A stretch of DNA of 64,000 nucleotides. Origin: Phyllobacterium pellucidum (GTDB lineage: Bacteria; Pseudomonadota; Alphaproteobacteria; Rhizobiales; Rhizobiaceae). Of this stretch, positions 15,915 to 25,445 are shown piece by piece. Within the stretch, counting starts at the first letter, position 1; each line of letters starts with the position of its first letter. The position numbers were made by a program, and so were the translations under genes. The notes beneath the pieces were generated by a model. That model was not told the origin of the DNA and ran no database searches. It saw only the letters and a program-made list of their open reading frames with translations. The stretch covers positions 434,001-498,000 of the forward strand of contig NZ_JABUMX010000002.1 of assembly GCF_013327855.1 (NCBI RefSeq), written 5' to 3'.

Positions 15915-17539
15915 TGGCTCCCCTCCTGAACATCAAGGATCTGCGGCTGACGATTGGTGGCGTCCCTGTGCTGAACGGCATCGACCTCGCTATCGAACCT
16001 GGAGAAATCCGCGCGCTGGTCGGCGAATCCGGCTCCGGCAAGTCGATGACCGCGCTTAGCGTCATGAAGCTTCTGCCCAATGGCGCCCGCGCCGGGGGCC
16101 AAATCCGCTTCAACGGCACCGACATTCTCGCTGCGAGCGAGACCGAAATGTGCCGCTTGCGCGGTGATGACATCGGCATGGTTTTCCAGGAACCCATGAC
16201 GGCGCTCAACCCGATGAAGACGATTGGAGAACAGGTCGCCGAAGGCATCAGATTGCATACAGGCGCGAGCCGTGCCGTGGCGGAAGAGCGAACGCGCGCC
16301 ATCCTTGACCGCGTCGGCCTGCCGGTTGCGAAATTTCCGCTCGGCCGTTATCCGCACGAGCTTTCTGGCGGTCAGCGCCAACGCGTGGTCATTGCCATCG
16401 CCTGCGCGCTGAAGCCGAAGCTGCTGATCGCCGACGAACCGACAACTGCACTGGACGTCGTGCTGCAGGCACAGATTCTGCAGCTGTTGCAGGACCTCGT
16501 CCGGGACGAGAAAATGGGGCTGCTCCTCATCAGCCACGACCTGGCGGTCGTCGCCGATGTCGCCGATAGCGTCACCATTCTCCGGCACGGCGAAGTCATG
16601 GATCGCGGCGAGACCACGCAAATCCTGACGGAACAGGCCCATCCCTATACGCGCCAACTGGCGCAAGCCTCGATGCACGTGCCGGATCGGTCGCGTCCCC
16701 GCATCGCGCAAGACGACGGACCGCTGCTTTCAGTCCGTAATGTCGCGCGCATCTACCCCGGCACGCGCACGGGGTTGCTCGCAAGAAGCGAGCCGACGAT
16801 TGCGGTCGACGATGTAAGTTTCGAACTCGAGCCCGGCCAATCCATGGCCCTTGTTGGGCGCTCCGGTTGCGGCAAGTCCACGCTGGCACGCATGGTCCTG
16901 GCCTTGGACAAGCCGACGCACGGCGATATCGCCCTGTCAGGACGGCGGATCGACAATCTCGGCGAAGCAGCGCTGCGCCCGGCGCGGCGGCACATGCAGG
17001 TCGTGTTTCAGGATCCTTACGGGTCGTTTAACCCACGTCACAAAGCCGGGCGGCTGGTGGCCGAACCCCTCTTTCTCTTCGATACACCACTCTCGCAGAG
17101 CGAGACACGTGAACGGATCGACACCGCACTCGAACGCGTCGGGATCGCGCCGAAAGATCGCGACAAGTACCCACATGAATTCTCTGGCGGCCAGCGGCAG
17201 CGCCTCGCCATCGCCCGCGCCATCATCACCGAGCCGAAGCTGGTGGTGGCGGACGAACCGGTTTCGGCCCTCGACGTTTCTATCCGCGCCCAGATCCTCG
17301 ACCTTTTCGCCGATTTGAACGGCCGCCTCGGCATCGCCTATCTGTTCATTACCCACGATCTCGCCGTGGCACGCGCGATAACGGATAGTGTCATGGTGAT
17401 GGCTGATGGCAGGATCGTGGAACGAGGTCGGACGGACGAGGTGCTGCGCCATCCGCAGTCCGACGCCGGGCGGGCATTGGTGGATGCCTCCCCCGATTTG
17501 CACAGGTCGCTGGCCCGCCGCATTGGCGAACAGGGATAA
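15914..17539 (+). CDS. Fused double ATPase of peptide ABC transporter (DppD-DppF)
   Basis: Single chain of 541 residues with two complete ABC ATPase domains. The first has Walker A GESGSGKS near residue 37, signature LSGGQRQRV and Walker B LLIADEPTTALD. The second has Walker A GRSGCGKS near 315, signature FSGGQRQRL and Walker B LVVADEPVSALD. In many bacteria these are separate DppD and DppF proteins; the fused form is common in Rhizobiales. It is the last gene of the importer unit; the convergent cbiB follows after 36 bases. Confidence 0.92.
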   Translation: MAPLLNIKDLRLTIGGVPVLNGIDLAIEPGEIRALVGESGSGKSMTALSVMKLLPNGARAGGQIRFNGTDILAASETEMCRLRGDDIGMVFQEPMTALNPMKTIGEQVAEGIRLHTGASRAVAEERTRAILDRVGLPVAKFPLGRYPHELSGGQRQRVVIAIACALKPKLLIADEPTTALDVVLQAQILQLLQDLVRDEKMGLLLISHDLAVVADVADSVTILRHGEVMDRGETTQILTEQAHPYTRQLAQASMHVPDRSRPRIAQDDGPLLSVRNVARIYPGTRTGLLARSEPTIAVDDVSFELEPGQSMALVGRSGCGKSTLARMVLALDKPTHGDIALSGRRIDNLGEAALRPARRHMQVVFQDPYGSFNPRHKAGRLVAEPLFLFDTPLSQSETRERIDTALERVGIAPKDRDKYPHEFSGGQRQRLAIARAIITEPKLVVADEPVSALDVSIRAQILDLFADLNGRLGIAYLFITHDLAVARAITDSVMVMADGRIVERGRTDEVLRHPQSDAGRALVDASPDLHRSLARRIGEQG

Positions 17540-17575
17540 CGCCGGCAGGCCGGGTCGACGTTTCGCGATGAGCCG

Positions 17576-18556
17576 CTAAAGCAGCAAACCGAAAAGGAAA
17601 AGCACCAGGACGACGCCGGTCAACGCGGCGGTCGCAACGCCGAAAATATCCAGCGCATCTTCGATATTGTCGGCGCCGGCATCGCGGCGGCCGGCCCCAT
17701 TGAGCATGGGCTCATTGGCGACTTCGCCGCCATAGACCCGGGGCCCCGCCAGTGCGACCTCGATCGCCCCGGCCATCGCCGCCTCGGGCCAGCCGGCATT
17801 GGGCGAGCGGTGGAGGCGCGCGTCCCGCATCATGACGTTGAAGGAGCGCAGTGCCGCGTCGTAACCATGGACGATCCAGGCCGCCCCCGAAATCAGCAGG
17901 CCCGTCAGCCTTGCCGGAATCCAGTTGGCAACATCGTCGAGCTTTGCGGCAAACCGCCCGAAATCGCGATGGCGGTCATTGAGATGGCCGATCATGGAAT
18001 CGGCGGTATTGAGCATTTTATAAGCCAGCAGGCCGGGGAGCCCGAGCAGCGCGAACCAGAAAGCCGGCGCGACGATGCCGTCCGACGTGTTCTCGGCGAG
18101 ACTTTCGATCGCCGCGCGGCTGACGGCGGCATCGTCAAGCGTTTCAGGATCGCGGCCGACGATCATGGAAACGGCGCGCCGGGCACCGACGATGCCTTCC
18201 TCACGCAGCGCAACGGCGACCCGGCTCACATGATCGGCAAGGCTCTTCTGGGCAAGGAACACGGCGACGATAAGCGCTTCGATCAGTTCGCCAAAGGGCG
18301 GGATTGTCCGCAGTGCAAGGTGGATCACCAGACCCGCGACAGCGGCAATTACCAGCAGACCGAGCGTGACGACAAAACCGTCGCGCCGGCGCTCCTCATC
18401 GGATTTCGAAGACGTGTTGAATCGCTTGTCCGCAAATTCGATGGCCTTCCCGAAGAGCACGATCGGGTGCGGCACGCGCTCCCAGAGCCATTCCGGATCG
18501 CCAAAGTAGCGGTCTGCAAGGAGTGCAAGAAACAAGATCAAAAGATTGATTTCCAT
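17576..18556 (-). CDS. cbiB: Adenosylcobinamide-phosphate synthase CbiB (CobD of Pseudomonas naming)
   Basis: Integral membrane enzyme of 326 residues that joins adenosylcobyric acid to aminopropanol (phosphate). Recognised by the N-terminal LADRYFGDPEWLWERVPHP, the SMIVGRDPETLD and ESLAENTSDGIVAP motifs and several hydrophobic segments. It is the last gene of a minus-strand run cobA, cobB, cobD, cbiB. Gene names are confusing here: cobD in Pseudomonas denitrificans naming equals cbiB, while Salmonella cobD is the neighbouring decarboxylase. Confidence 0.93.
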   Translation of the reverse strand: MEINLLILFLALLADRYFGDPEWLWERVPHPIVLFGKAIEFADKRFNTSSKSDEERRRDGFVVTLGLLVIAAVAGLVIHLALRTIPPFGELIEALIVAVFLAQKSLADHVSRVAVALREEGIVGARRAVSMIVGRDPETLDDAAVSRAAIESLAENTSDGIVAPAFWFALLGLPGLLAYKMLNTADSMIGHLNDRHRDFGRFAAKLDDVANWIPARLTGLLISGAAWIVHGYDAALRSFNVMMRDARLHRSPNAGWPEAAMAGAIEVALAGPRVYGGEVANEPMLNGAGRRDAGADNIEDALDIFGVATAALTGVVLVLFLFGLLL

Positions 18557-18585
18557 AAGTGAATCGATCCTGTTGAATCAAAATG

Positions 18586-19596
18586 TCAGCCGCCGACTCG
18601 CGCGAGCGCCGCATCAAGACGCTGCCGCAGCTTGTACGCCGCTTTGTCATCCAATGGCAGACCAAAACGCAACCATTGTGGCGCATAGAGAAATTTTCTT
18701 GTGAGGACATGTTCATGGCACATCGCTTCGTGCAGCCGCTGTGCCTGTCTGAACTCGACCAGCGAGAACAACATCGTTCCACCAAATTCCGCAAGGCCCG
18801 CATCGCCAAGCACGTCGGAAAGCAACCGCCGGCGCAGGCGCAGCCGATCCGTATAGGCATTGAGCAATTGGCGATTTGAAAAGGCGTGGGTTGCAATCGC
18901 AAGCGCCGGCCCCGATGCCGCCCACGGGCCTAGGCGGCGCGTCAAAGCGCCCGCGACGTCGCCATTGGTCAGCGCAAACCCGAGCCGCAAGCCACCGAGG
19001 CCGAAAAACTTGCCGAAGGATTTGAGCACGACCAAACCAGCCATGCCGGCATGCCGGGCAACGCTCGTTTCGGGATGCGGATCGGCAAAGGCTTCGTCGA
19101 CGATCAGAAACCCGCCCTTTGAATCCAGGCGACGTGCGAGTTCGAGCAGGACATCGGCGGCGATCACCCGGCCGTCAGGATTGTTGGGGTTGACGATCAC
19201 GGCGACACTCGCCGATTGCGGAACGTCCTCGACATTGCGGCAATCCGAAATCATCCAGCCTGCATCGAGAAACGAAACCTGATGTTCCTGATAGGTCGGG
19301 CCGAGAATCGCAACCTCGCCTTTGCCGGCAATATCGGGGAGCAGCTGTATAAGCGCCTGCGTACCCGGCGCCGCGACGATCTGCGCTGCCGTTCCCGCGC
19401 CGTAATAATCCCTTGCTGCGGCAAGCGTGGCCGCGAGCAGCTTCTCGTCGGGAAGCCTGTTCCAGATCTCAGGCGCAATGGCAGGCAACGCGAATATCTC
19501 TGGATTGATCCCGGTCGACAGGTCGATCCAGTCTTCACGCGCGCCGCCAAAACGCTCGATGGCGCGGTCGAGTGCGCCTCCATGTTCGATCCGCAT
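18586..19596 (-). CDS. cobD: Threonine-phosphate decarboxylase (CobD; CobC in Pseudomonas naming)
   Basis: PLP-dependent aminotransferase-fold enzyme, about 336 residues, that makes the aminopropanol phosphate linker of cobalamin. Typical segments are DLSTGINPE near the N-terminus, VNPNNPDGRV, and the PLP lysine in LKSFGKFFGLGGLRLGF. I use the ATG at 19596 (MRIEHGGALDR), with AGGGTAGG just upstream; a Met at 19617 would start inside the end of cobB. It lies immediately upstream of cbiB, which uses its product. Confidence 0.9.
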   Translation of the reverse strand: MRIEHGGALDRAIERFGGAREDWIDLSTGINPEIFALPAIAPEIWNRLPDEKLLAATLAAARDYYGAGTAAQIVAAPGTQALIQLLPDIAGKGEVAILGPTYQEHQVSFLDAGWMISDCRNVEDVPQSASVAVIVNPNNPDGRVIAADVLLELARRLDSKGGFLIVDEAFADPHPETSVARHAGMAGLVVLKSFGKFFGLGGLRLGFALTNGDVAGALTRRLGPWAASGPALAIATHAFSNRQLLNAYTDRLRLRRRLLSDVLGDAGLAEFGGTMLFSLVEFRQAQRLHEAMCHEHVLTRKFLYAPQWLRFGLPLDDKAAYKLRQRLDAALARVGG

Positions 19597-19600
19597 CGAC

Positions 19601-20899
19601 CTACCCTGCCAAATCAATGATATGCATATAAGAACCGCTCACCGAACTTACGCGCAAGCCAGCTTCGCCAAGGTCTTCGCCTAGCGCATCGCTGACGCGG
19701 AAAAGCCGCGGCGCATCGCCTTCGTGCACGATGCTCGCATAGTGGAATTCATGCGCAGTCAAGGACGCAGCAAAAGGCGATGCCGCCAGAGGCGTCAGGC
19801 GGCGATAACCGAGGTGGAGCTTGCGCCTGGCGAAGCTCGTCTCGACCGGCAAAAGGCCAAGCATCCTGTGGGCGACGCCCTCGGCGTCCTCTATACTGGT
19901 CCCAAGCACCATGTAGCCGCCGCACTCGCCATAGATCGGCATCCCGCTCAACGCCGCCTCGCACATTCCGGCGGTGAAAGCGGACGCCGAAGCAAGCTTG
20001 CCGGCGTGCAACTCGGGATAGCCGCCGGGCAGATAGACCGCATCACACCCAGTTGGCGGCGCTTCGTCGGCAAGTGGCGAAAAGAAGTGGATTTCAGCGC
20101 CGCGACGTCGCCAGCCGTCGAGCAGATGCAGGTAGGAGAAAGCAAAGGCGTTGTCGTAGGCGACCGCGATGCGCTGACCGAGCGGCGGAACGCGCGCGAC
20201 ATTGGCCATGGAGGCGCTCGGACCATAGCTTCCCGCGATCTGCTCAAGACGCTTAAGGTCGACGCTCTTGCCGATAAGCGCAGCGGCATAGTCGATAAAG
20301 GCGTCAAGGTCAGCATGTTCGCCTGCCTGCACCAGTCCGAGATGCCGTTCCGGAAGCTGCAGGCGCGGGTCACGCGGCAGGACGCCGATTACGGGAATGC
20401 CAACCGGTTCGAGCGCCGACCGCAACATCGCCTCGTGACGCGCACTGCCGACGCGGTTGAGGATCAGCCCCGCTATCATCACGTTGCGGCGGAAATTACG
20501 AAAGCCGCTGACAAGCGCCGCAATCGAGTGTGACTGCCGCGCGCAATCGACAACGAGGATGACCGGCAGCGACAAATGCATTGCAAGATCGGCGGCAGAG
20601 CCGCGCCCGTCGATCGCCCCGTCGAAGAGGCCCATCATGCCCTCGACGACAAGCAATTTGGCGCCTTCCGTATGGCGCGCGGCCAAGGCGCTGATCAGAT
20701 CGGGCCGCATGGCCCAGGGATCGAGATTGAGGCAAGGCGCGCCGCTTGCCACCGCATGATAGGCAGGATCGATATAGTCCGGCCCGGCTTTTGCCGGAGC
20801 GATCCCGACACCGAGATCGCGAAGTGCACGCAGGAGACCGAGCGTAACGGTGGTCTTGCCGCTCCCGGACGCCGGCGCGGCAATAAGCAAGCCTCTCAT
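19601..20899 (-). CDS. cobB: Cobyrinate a,c-diamide synthase CobB
   Basis: ATP- and glutamine-dependent amidase of 432 residues acting on hydrogenobyrinate/cobyrinate. The P-loop is APASGSGKTTVTLGLLRAL near residue 9. The C-terminal glutamine amidotransferase-like domain carries YLPGGYPELH and the nucleophile Cys in IYGECGGYMVLG. The start codon overlaps the cobA stop. Length and motifs match the CobB/CbiA family; this protein must be distinguished from CobQ at 34.5 kb, which amidates the later positions. Confidence 0.93.
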   Translation of the reverse strand: MRGLLIAAPASGSGKTTVTLGLLRALRDLGVGIAPAKAGPDYIDPAYHAVASGAPCLNLDPWAMRPDLISALAARHTEGAKLLVVEGMMGLFDGAIDGRGSAADLAMHLSLPVILVVDCARQSHSIAALVSGFRNFRRNVMIAGLILNRVGSARHEAMLRSALEPVGIPVIGVLPRDPRLQLPERHLGLVQAGEHADLDAFIDYAAALIGKSVDLKRLEQIAGSYGPSASMANVARVPPLGQRIAVAYDNAFAFSYLHLLDGWRRRGAEIHFFSPLADEAPPTGCDAVYLPGGYPELHAGKLASASAFTAGMCEAALSGMPIYGECGGYMVLGTSIEDAEGVAHRMLGLLPVETSFARRKLHLGYRRLTPLAASPFAASLTAHEFHYASIVHEGDAPRLFRVSDALGEDLGEAGLRVSSVSGSYMHIIDLAG

Positions 20900-21735
20900 C
20901 CCGCATCCTTTTCCCGGCGGGTCCCAAGCGGATCCTGGGTCAGGACCCGGCCCTCGATCGCGCCGAGCCAGTCGAGCGCCGCACGAAGGCGCACCACTTC
21001 ACCCACGACGACAATTGCCGGGGGGCGAAGGCCGGCTCGTTCGACTTCGGCCTGCGCATATTCGAGCGTCGTTTCCAGAACCTGCTGTTCGCCTGTCGTC
21101 GCGTTGCAGACGAAGGCGATCGGCTCGCTCGTCTTGCGTCCGGCGGCTATCAGCCGCGAGGCAATCAGACCGATATGCTTCATCGCCATGTACATGACGA
21201 TGACAGAGGAACCCTTTGAAATACTGGTCCAATCCATCGAATCTGGCACGAGTCCGGTCGCGTCATGACCGGTGAGGAATGTGACGCTCTGGTTGGTCTC
21301 CCGGTGGGTGACCGGAATGCCCGCATAGGCAAGGCCGCCAATGCCCGCGGTTATGCCGGGGACAATGCGGAAGGGCACCCCATGTTCGACGAGGGTCAGC
21401 GCCTCTTCACCGCCGCGCCCGAAGACGAAAGGGTCTCCTCCCTTCAGCCGCAGCACCCTCTTGCCCGCATTGGCAAGCTCAACGAGGCGGAGCGAAATAT
21501 CGCGCTGTTGCGGGGACGGCTTGCCGCCGCGCTTGCCGGCATATTCGAGCGTCGCGCCGGCATGGGCATAGGAAAGGCAGTCTTCATTGACGAGGGCGTC
21601 ATAGACGATCACGTCTGCCTGCTCGAGCGCATTGACCGCGTGCAGGGTCAAGAGACCCGGATCGCCGGGGCCCGCTCCGACGAGCCACACGTGCCCGGGC
21701 TCGAATTTCGGCAGCCTAGATTTCATTGTGCCCAT
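20896..21735 (-). CDS. cobA: Uroporphyrinogen-III C-methyltransferase CobA
   Basis: SAM-dependent methyltransferase of 279 residues that makes precorrin-2 from uroporphyrinogen III, the first committed step to corrinoids and sirohaem. Family signatures: VWLVGAGPGDPGLLTL, VLRLKGGDPFVFGRGGEE and VPGITAGIGGLAYAGIPVTHR. There is no CysG-type dehydrogenase domain. A second Met three residues in is an alternative start. It is divergent from cbiD across a 103-base gap containing an inverted repeat. Confidence 0.93.
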   Translation of the reverse strand: MGTMKSRLPKFEPGHVWLVGAGPGDPGLLTLHAVNALEQADVIVYDALVNEDCLSYAHAGATLEYAGKRGGKPSPQQRDISLRLVELANAGKRVLRLKGGDPFVFGRGGEEALTLVEHGVPFRIVPGITAGIGGLAYAGIPVTHRETNQSVTFLTGHDATGLVPDSMDWTSISKGSSVIVMYMAMKHIGLIASRLIAAGRKTSEPIAFVCNATTGEQQVLETTLEYAQAEVERAGLRPPAIVVVGEVVRLRAALDWLGAIEGRVLTQDPLGTRREKDAG

Positions 21736-21766
21736 CGCTTACTCCAGTCTTTTGCGCATAGCACAA

Positions 21767-21801
21767 TTTTTCCGAGAGCAAGCATGAACTTATCGGAAAA
21801 A
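21767..21801. promoter_or_regulatory. Inverted repeat between cobA and cbiD
   Basis: Perfect 9-base arms TTTTTCCGA (21767-21775) and TCGGAAAAA (21793-21801) are separated by 17 bases in the gap between the divergent cobA and cbiD genes. This may be an operator controlling both directions. No cobalamin riboswitch boxes are visible here, unlike at 34.1-34.4 kb. Confidence 0.4.
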
Positions 21802-21838
21802 TCATGCAACGGGCGATGGAGCCCGCTATAAGGAGCCC

Positions 21839-22954
21839 ATGAACGACGAACCCGATGCCGGGCTGCGCAAACCGGACGAGACCAAGGAACGGCCATTGCG
21901 GCGCGGATGGACCACGGGCGCCTGCGCCACGGCGGCCACGAAGGCAGCGCTGATCGCCTTGATCACCGGCGAGTTCCCCGATCCAGTCGCCATCATTCTT
22001 CCGAAGGGCGAGGTGCCGCACTTCCAACTCGCGATCGAATCGATCGGCGACGGCTACGCCATGGCCGGCATTGTAAAGGACGCGGGTGATGATCCTGATG
22101 TCACGCATGGTGCGACGATAATCTCCACCGTCTTCCCGGCTCCGCCCGGAAGCGGCATCCAGTTTGTCGCCGGCGAAGGCGTGGGCACGGTCACCCTGCC
22201 CGGCCTTCCGATTCCGCCCGGCGAGGCCGCGATCAATCCGGTTCCGCGGGAGATGATGACGAAAATCTGCGAGGAGATTTGTGCCCAATACGAATTGCCC
22301 ACAGACCTCGTGATTACCATTTCGGTGCCGGAGGGCGAGGACCTCGCCAAGAAGACCTGGAATCCTCGCCTCGGCATCGTCGGCGGCATTTCGATCCTCG
22401 GCACCACCGGGGTCGTTCACCCCTTCTCGTGCTCGTCATGGATCCACTCGATCCATCGCGGCATCGACGTCTCGCGTGCGGCTGGCCTTACCCATGTGCT
22501 CGCGGCAACTGGTTCCACCTCCGAAGATGCGGCGCAGGCAATTTACCACCTGCCCGAAACAGCGCTGCTCGACATGGGGGATTTTGCCGGCGGCTTGCTC
22601 AAATATCTGCGCGTCCACCCCATCGACCGGCTGACGATTGCCGGCGGTTTTGCCAAGCTTACGAAACTTGCGCAGGGGGCGCTTGATCTTCACTCCGCCC
22701 GCAGCCAGGTCAGCATGGAATTTCTCGCCGATGAGGCGACCAGGCTCGGCTTGAATCCTGACATGAGGCAGCGGATTCTCGATGCAAATACCGCGCAGGA
22801 AGTGCTTGAATTGACTCAAGAACTTGGTATCGACCTCGCCGCACCCATTGCGGTGAAGGCCAGGGAAACTGCCATCGCCGCCCTCAAGGGGGCCCCGGTA
22901 GATGTCGAAGTCATCGTGACGGACCGCAAGGGAGCAATCCTTGCCCGCGTCTGA
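21839..22954 (+). CDS. cbiD: Cobalt-precorrin-5B C1-methyltransferase CbiD
   Basis: Corrin-ring C1 methyltransferase of 371 residues. Conserved features are LRRGWTTGACATAATKAAL near the N-terminus, LGIVGGISILGTTGVV in the middle and GDFAGGLLKYLR later. CbiD belongs to the anaerobic branch in most textbook pathways; in aerobic-type pathways CobF often does the C1 step. Here it sits with aerobic-type CobK and near CobN. AAGGAG precedes the ATG. Its 3' end overlaps cobK by 14 bases. Confidence 0.93.
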   Translation: MNDEPDAGLRKPDETKERPLRRGWTTGACATAATKAALIALITGEFPDPVAIILPKGEVPHFQLAIESIGDGYAMAGIVKDAGDDPDVTHGATIISTVFPAPPGSGIQFVAGEGVGTVTLPGLPIPPGEAAINPVPREMMTKICEEICAQYELPTDLVITISVPEGEDLAKKTWNPRLGIVGGISILGTTGVVHPFSCSSWIHSIHRGIDVSRAAGLTHVLAATGSTSEDAAQAIYHLPETALLDMGDFAGGLLKYLRVHPIDRLTIAGGFAKLTKLAQGALDLHSARSQVSMEFLADEATRLGLNPDMRQRILDANTAQEVLELTQELGIDLAAPIAVKARETAIAALKGAPVDVEVIVTDRKGAILARV

Positions 22955-23690
22955 TCGGCCGATCCTCATTCTTGGGGGAACGGCTGAAGCCTCCAAACTT
23001 GCAACCCGCCTCATGGAGAGCGGCTACCGCGTCATATCTTCGCTCGCCGGACGCACGAAGGACCCGGCGAGGCCCGAGGGCGAAGTGCGGATCGGCGGAT
23101 TTGGCGGTGTGGCGGGCCTTTGCGACTATATCGCCCGCCAGCACGTCGCCCTCCTCATAGACGCCACGCATCCCTTTGCGACGCAGATTTCGGACAACGC
23201 GATCGCAGCCGCCGCTGCGACGGATGTGCCTTTCGTGCGATTGGAGAGGCCAGCCTGGCTGCAACGGCCGGGCGACGCGTGGACGACCGCCATGACGCTC
23301 GAAGAGGCGGTAGCGGCGATCCCAACCCGGGCACGCGTGCTGCTTGCGCTCGGCCGGCAGCACATCGCGCCGTTTGCGCGCCGCGGTGACGTGCATTTCG
23401 TCGTCAGGATGATCGATCCGCCGGAAGTGCCCCTCGGCCTCATCGACTACGAACTGGAGTTGTCCAAACCCGGCAGTCTTGAGGAGGAAACAGCCATCCT
23501 TAAAGCAAAACGGTTGTCGCACATCGTGTGCCGCAATTCCGGCGGCACGGCATCCTACGCGAAGATAAGGGCCGCACGCGAACTCGGCTTGCCAGTGATC
23601 ATGATCGAGCGACCGCATCGCCCGGGCGCCAATACGGTCCCGGACATCGACGGCGTTATCGAGTTCGTCGAGGCAAATCTCTCATTCTGA
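22941..23690 (+). CDS. cobK: Precorrin-6A reductase CobK
   Basis: NADPH-dependent reductase of 249 residues that converts precorrin-6A to the dihydro form. The N-terminal ILGGTAEASKLATRLMESG and the middle LIDATHPFATQISDNA are characteristic of CobK/CbiJ. Translation appears to begin at a TTG at 22941 with GGGAG seven bases upstream, inside the end of cbiD. It converges with cobM, overlapping its 3' end by nine bases. Confidence 0.92.
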   Translation: MPASDRPILILGGTAEASKLATRLMESGYRVISSLAGRTKDPARPEGEVRIGGFGGVAGLCDYIARQHVALLIDATHPFATQISDNAIAAAAATDVPFVRLERPAWLQRPGDAWTTAMTLEEAVAAIPTRARVLLALGRQHIAPFARRGDVHFVVRMIDPPEVPLGLIDYELELSKPGSLEEETAILKAKRLSHIVCRNSGGTASYAKIRAARELGLPVIMIERPHRPGANTVPDIDGVIEFVEANLSF

Positions 23691-24443
23691 GCGCTGGCGC
23701 AAGCTGTGGCTGTGGCCCTTGTTGTAGAGGGCTGAGTCGCGAAATGCATCGGCCGCGAGGCCGCGACCGACAAAGATCATCGCGGAACGGGTGAGACCGG
23801 AGGCAGCGATCTTGCCGCCGATATCGTCAAGGTTCCCGTGAATGAACTGCTCGTCCGGCCAGCCCACCCGATAAGCAACAATGACCGGGCAATCTGCGCC
23901 ATAAAGCGGCGTCAATTCGGTCTCGATACGCTGGAGGTTGCGGATCGACAGATGGATCACGAGCGTCGCGCCGGATTTGCCAAGCGTCTGCAGATCCTCC
24001 CCCTCCGGCATGGCCGAAGATTTCATCGACGTGCGCGTGAGGATGATCGTCTGGCAAACCTCCGGTACGGTCAGCTCTTTCTTGAGCGCGGCGGCGGCTG
24101 CGGCAAATGCCGGCACGCCCGGCGTGACATCATAATCGATGCCGAGCGCATCGAGCCGGCGCATCTGCTCGGCCACCGCCCCGTAAATCGACGGATCGCC
24201 GGAGTGGACGCGCGCAACATCCTTGCCATCCGCATGGGCTTTCTCGAACTCGGCGACGATCTCATCGAGCGTGAGCGAAGACGTGTCGACCACCTTCGCC
24301 CCGGATGGCGCCTCCGCCACCATTTCCGGCGGCACGAGCGATCCCGCATAAAGACAGACCGGGCAGGACTGGATGAGTTTCAGCCCGCGAACTGTGATAA
24401 GGTCTGGCGCCCCTGGTCCGGCGCCGATGAAATGAACTGTCAT
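23682..24443 (-). CDS. cobM: Precorrin-4 C11-methyltransferase CobM
   Basis: Corrin methyltransferase of 253 residues. Motifs: VHFIGAGPGAPDLITVRGL at the N-terminus, VARVHSGDPSIYGAVAEQMR and DVTPGVPAFAAAAAAL. It lies 14 bases downstream of cobE on the same strand. The 3' end overlaps cobK convergently. Confidence 0.92.
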   Translation of the reverse strand: MTVHFIGAGPGAPDLITVRGLKLIQSCPVCLYAGSLVPPEMVAEAPSGAKVVDTSSLTLDEIVAEFEKAHADGKDVARVHSGDPSIYGAVAEQMRRLDALGIDYDVTPGVPAFAAAAAALKKELTVPEVCQTIILTRTSMKSSAMPEGEDLQTLGKSGATLVIHLSIRNLQRIETELTPLYGADCPVIVAYRVGWPDEQFIHGNLDDIGGKIAASGLTRSAMIFVGRGLAADAFRDSALYNKGHSHSLRQRSE

Positions 24444-24457
24444 GATGAACCTGTCGC

Positions 24458-24847
24458 CTAATTCTTCGCCGCAAGCGCTGCGGTGGCATGCGCCGATTTG
24501 GTCTTGCCGACCAGCAATATGCTATCCGGACCGGCGCCGACAAGCGCCGCTGCCTCTGCCACTCCATGACAGCCCATGAGCGCAAATACCCTTTCGGATG
24601 GGTTGAGGAGGCGCGGCGTCTGTTCCTCTAGCAATTGCGCACCGAAACATTCGAGCCGGAGACCTAGTCCGTGTGCCGCCAAGACGAGGGCCGGCTCGCC
24701 TGCGCGCTGGTCGATCGAATAGACACCCTTCAGATCCTTTGCGGCAATCCCTGCCTGCTCCAGCACCTTCCTCGCCAGTGCCGAAACTTCCTCGGGTGCA
24801 CAGCCCCGTTCGCACCCGAGGCCAAGCGCGTAGCCCCGCGACGTCAT
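24458..24847 (-). CDS. cobE: Cobalamin biosynthesis protein CobE (CbiG C-terminal-like)
   Basis: Small protein of 129 residues related to the C-terminal domain of CbiG. The opening ALGLGCERGCAPEEVSAL and the YSIDQRAGEPAL segment fit the CobE/GbiG family. Its role in the aerobic pathway is not firmly known. The start codon overlaps the stop of the TerB-like gene upstream (ATGA), so the two are probably cotranslated. Confidence 0.88.
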   Translation of the reverse strand: MTSRGYALGLGCERGCAPEEVSALARKVLEQAGIAAKDLKGVYSIDQRAGEPALVLAAHGLGLRLECFGAQLLEEQTPRLLNPSERVFALMGCHGVAEAAALVGAGPDSILLVGKTKSAHATAALAAKN

Positions 24848-25275
24848 CCGCGGTTCTTGTGCAGTTCTTCCGGGGTAACGCCAAGCAGCCCGGCCGTCGT
24901 GCGGATCAGGTTTGCTTCCTTCGGGTCAAGATCGTTGTCGGCGTTGGCGATCGTAAGAAGATGGCGCAAGAGTTGCACCTTGCGCTCGAATGGCACGTCC
25001 GAAAATGCCAGCACCGCCTGCTTGCTCGTCGTTTCGTAACCAAAATCCTTGAGATATTCCGCGACCTCGGCGAATTCATCGCGCGGTATGCCGAAATCGG
25101 TCTCGGCAATGCCGAGGATCGCCGCATATTCGGTTTTGTCGGTCTTGCCGTCGGCCAGCGCGACGTGCAACAGCAGCAACAGTTCGGCGGTCAGCACCGG
25201 GTCGTCGGCGACCTTCTGTACCGCGCTTTTCGCCCCAAAAAATTCACTGATCCGGTCAAAAATACTTTCGCTCAT
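24844..25275 (-). CDS. TerB-like tellurite-resistance-family protein
   Basis: An acidic helical protein of about 143 residues of the TerB/COG4103 type, with the paired Asp-rich loops HVALADGKTDKTE and TIANADNDLDPKEANLIR that bind metal in this fold. I start it at the ATG at 25275 (MSESIFDRISEFFG); the open frame extends further but its extra residues look non-coding. It leads a minus-strand unit with cobE and cobM. What a TerB-like protein would do there is unknown. Confidence 0.8.
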   Translation of the reverse strand: MSESIFDRISEFFGAKSAVQKVADDPVLTAELLLLLHVALADGKTDKTEYAAILGIAETDFGIPRDEFAEVAEYLKDFGYETTSKQAVLAFSDVPFERKVQLLRHLLTIANADNDLDPKEANLIRTTAGLLGVTPEELHKNRG

Positions 25276-25445
25276 CGTATCCCCGCGTTCTGTCGCAAAA
25301 CGATTGCAGTGCAGCGCGCCGAATTCAAGTGCCGAAACAACACACTGTCGGCCGATTCGAACACGGTTGCGCGACCCGGCGTGAAAATTGCTCGCCAACG
25401 AAGCAGATCCGTCTATGGTCCCGCCGCGTCGCAGCGAGAATCCAG

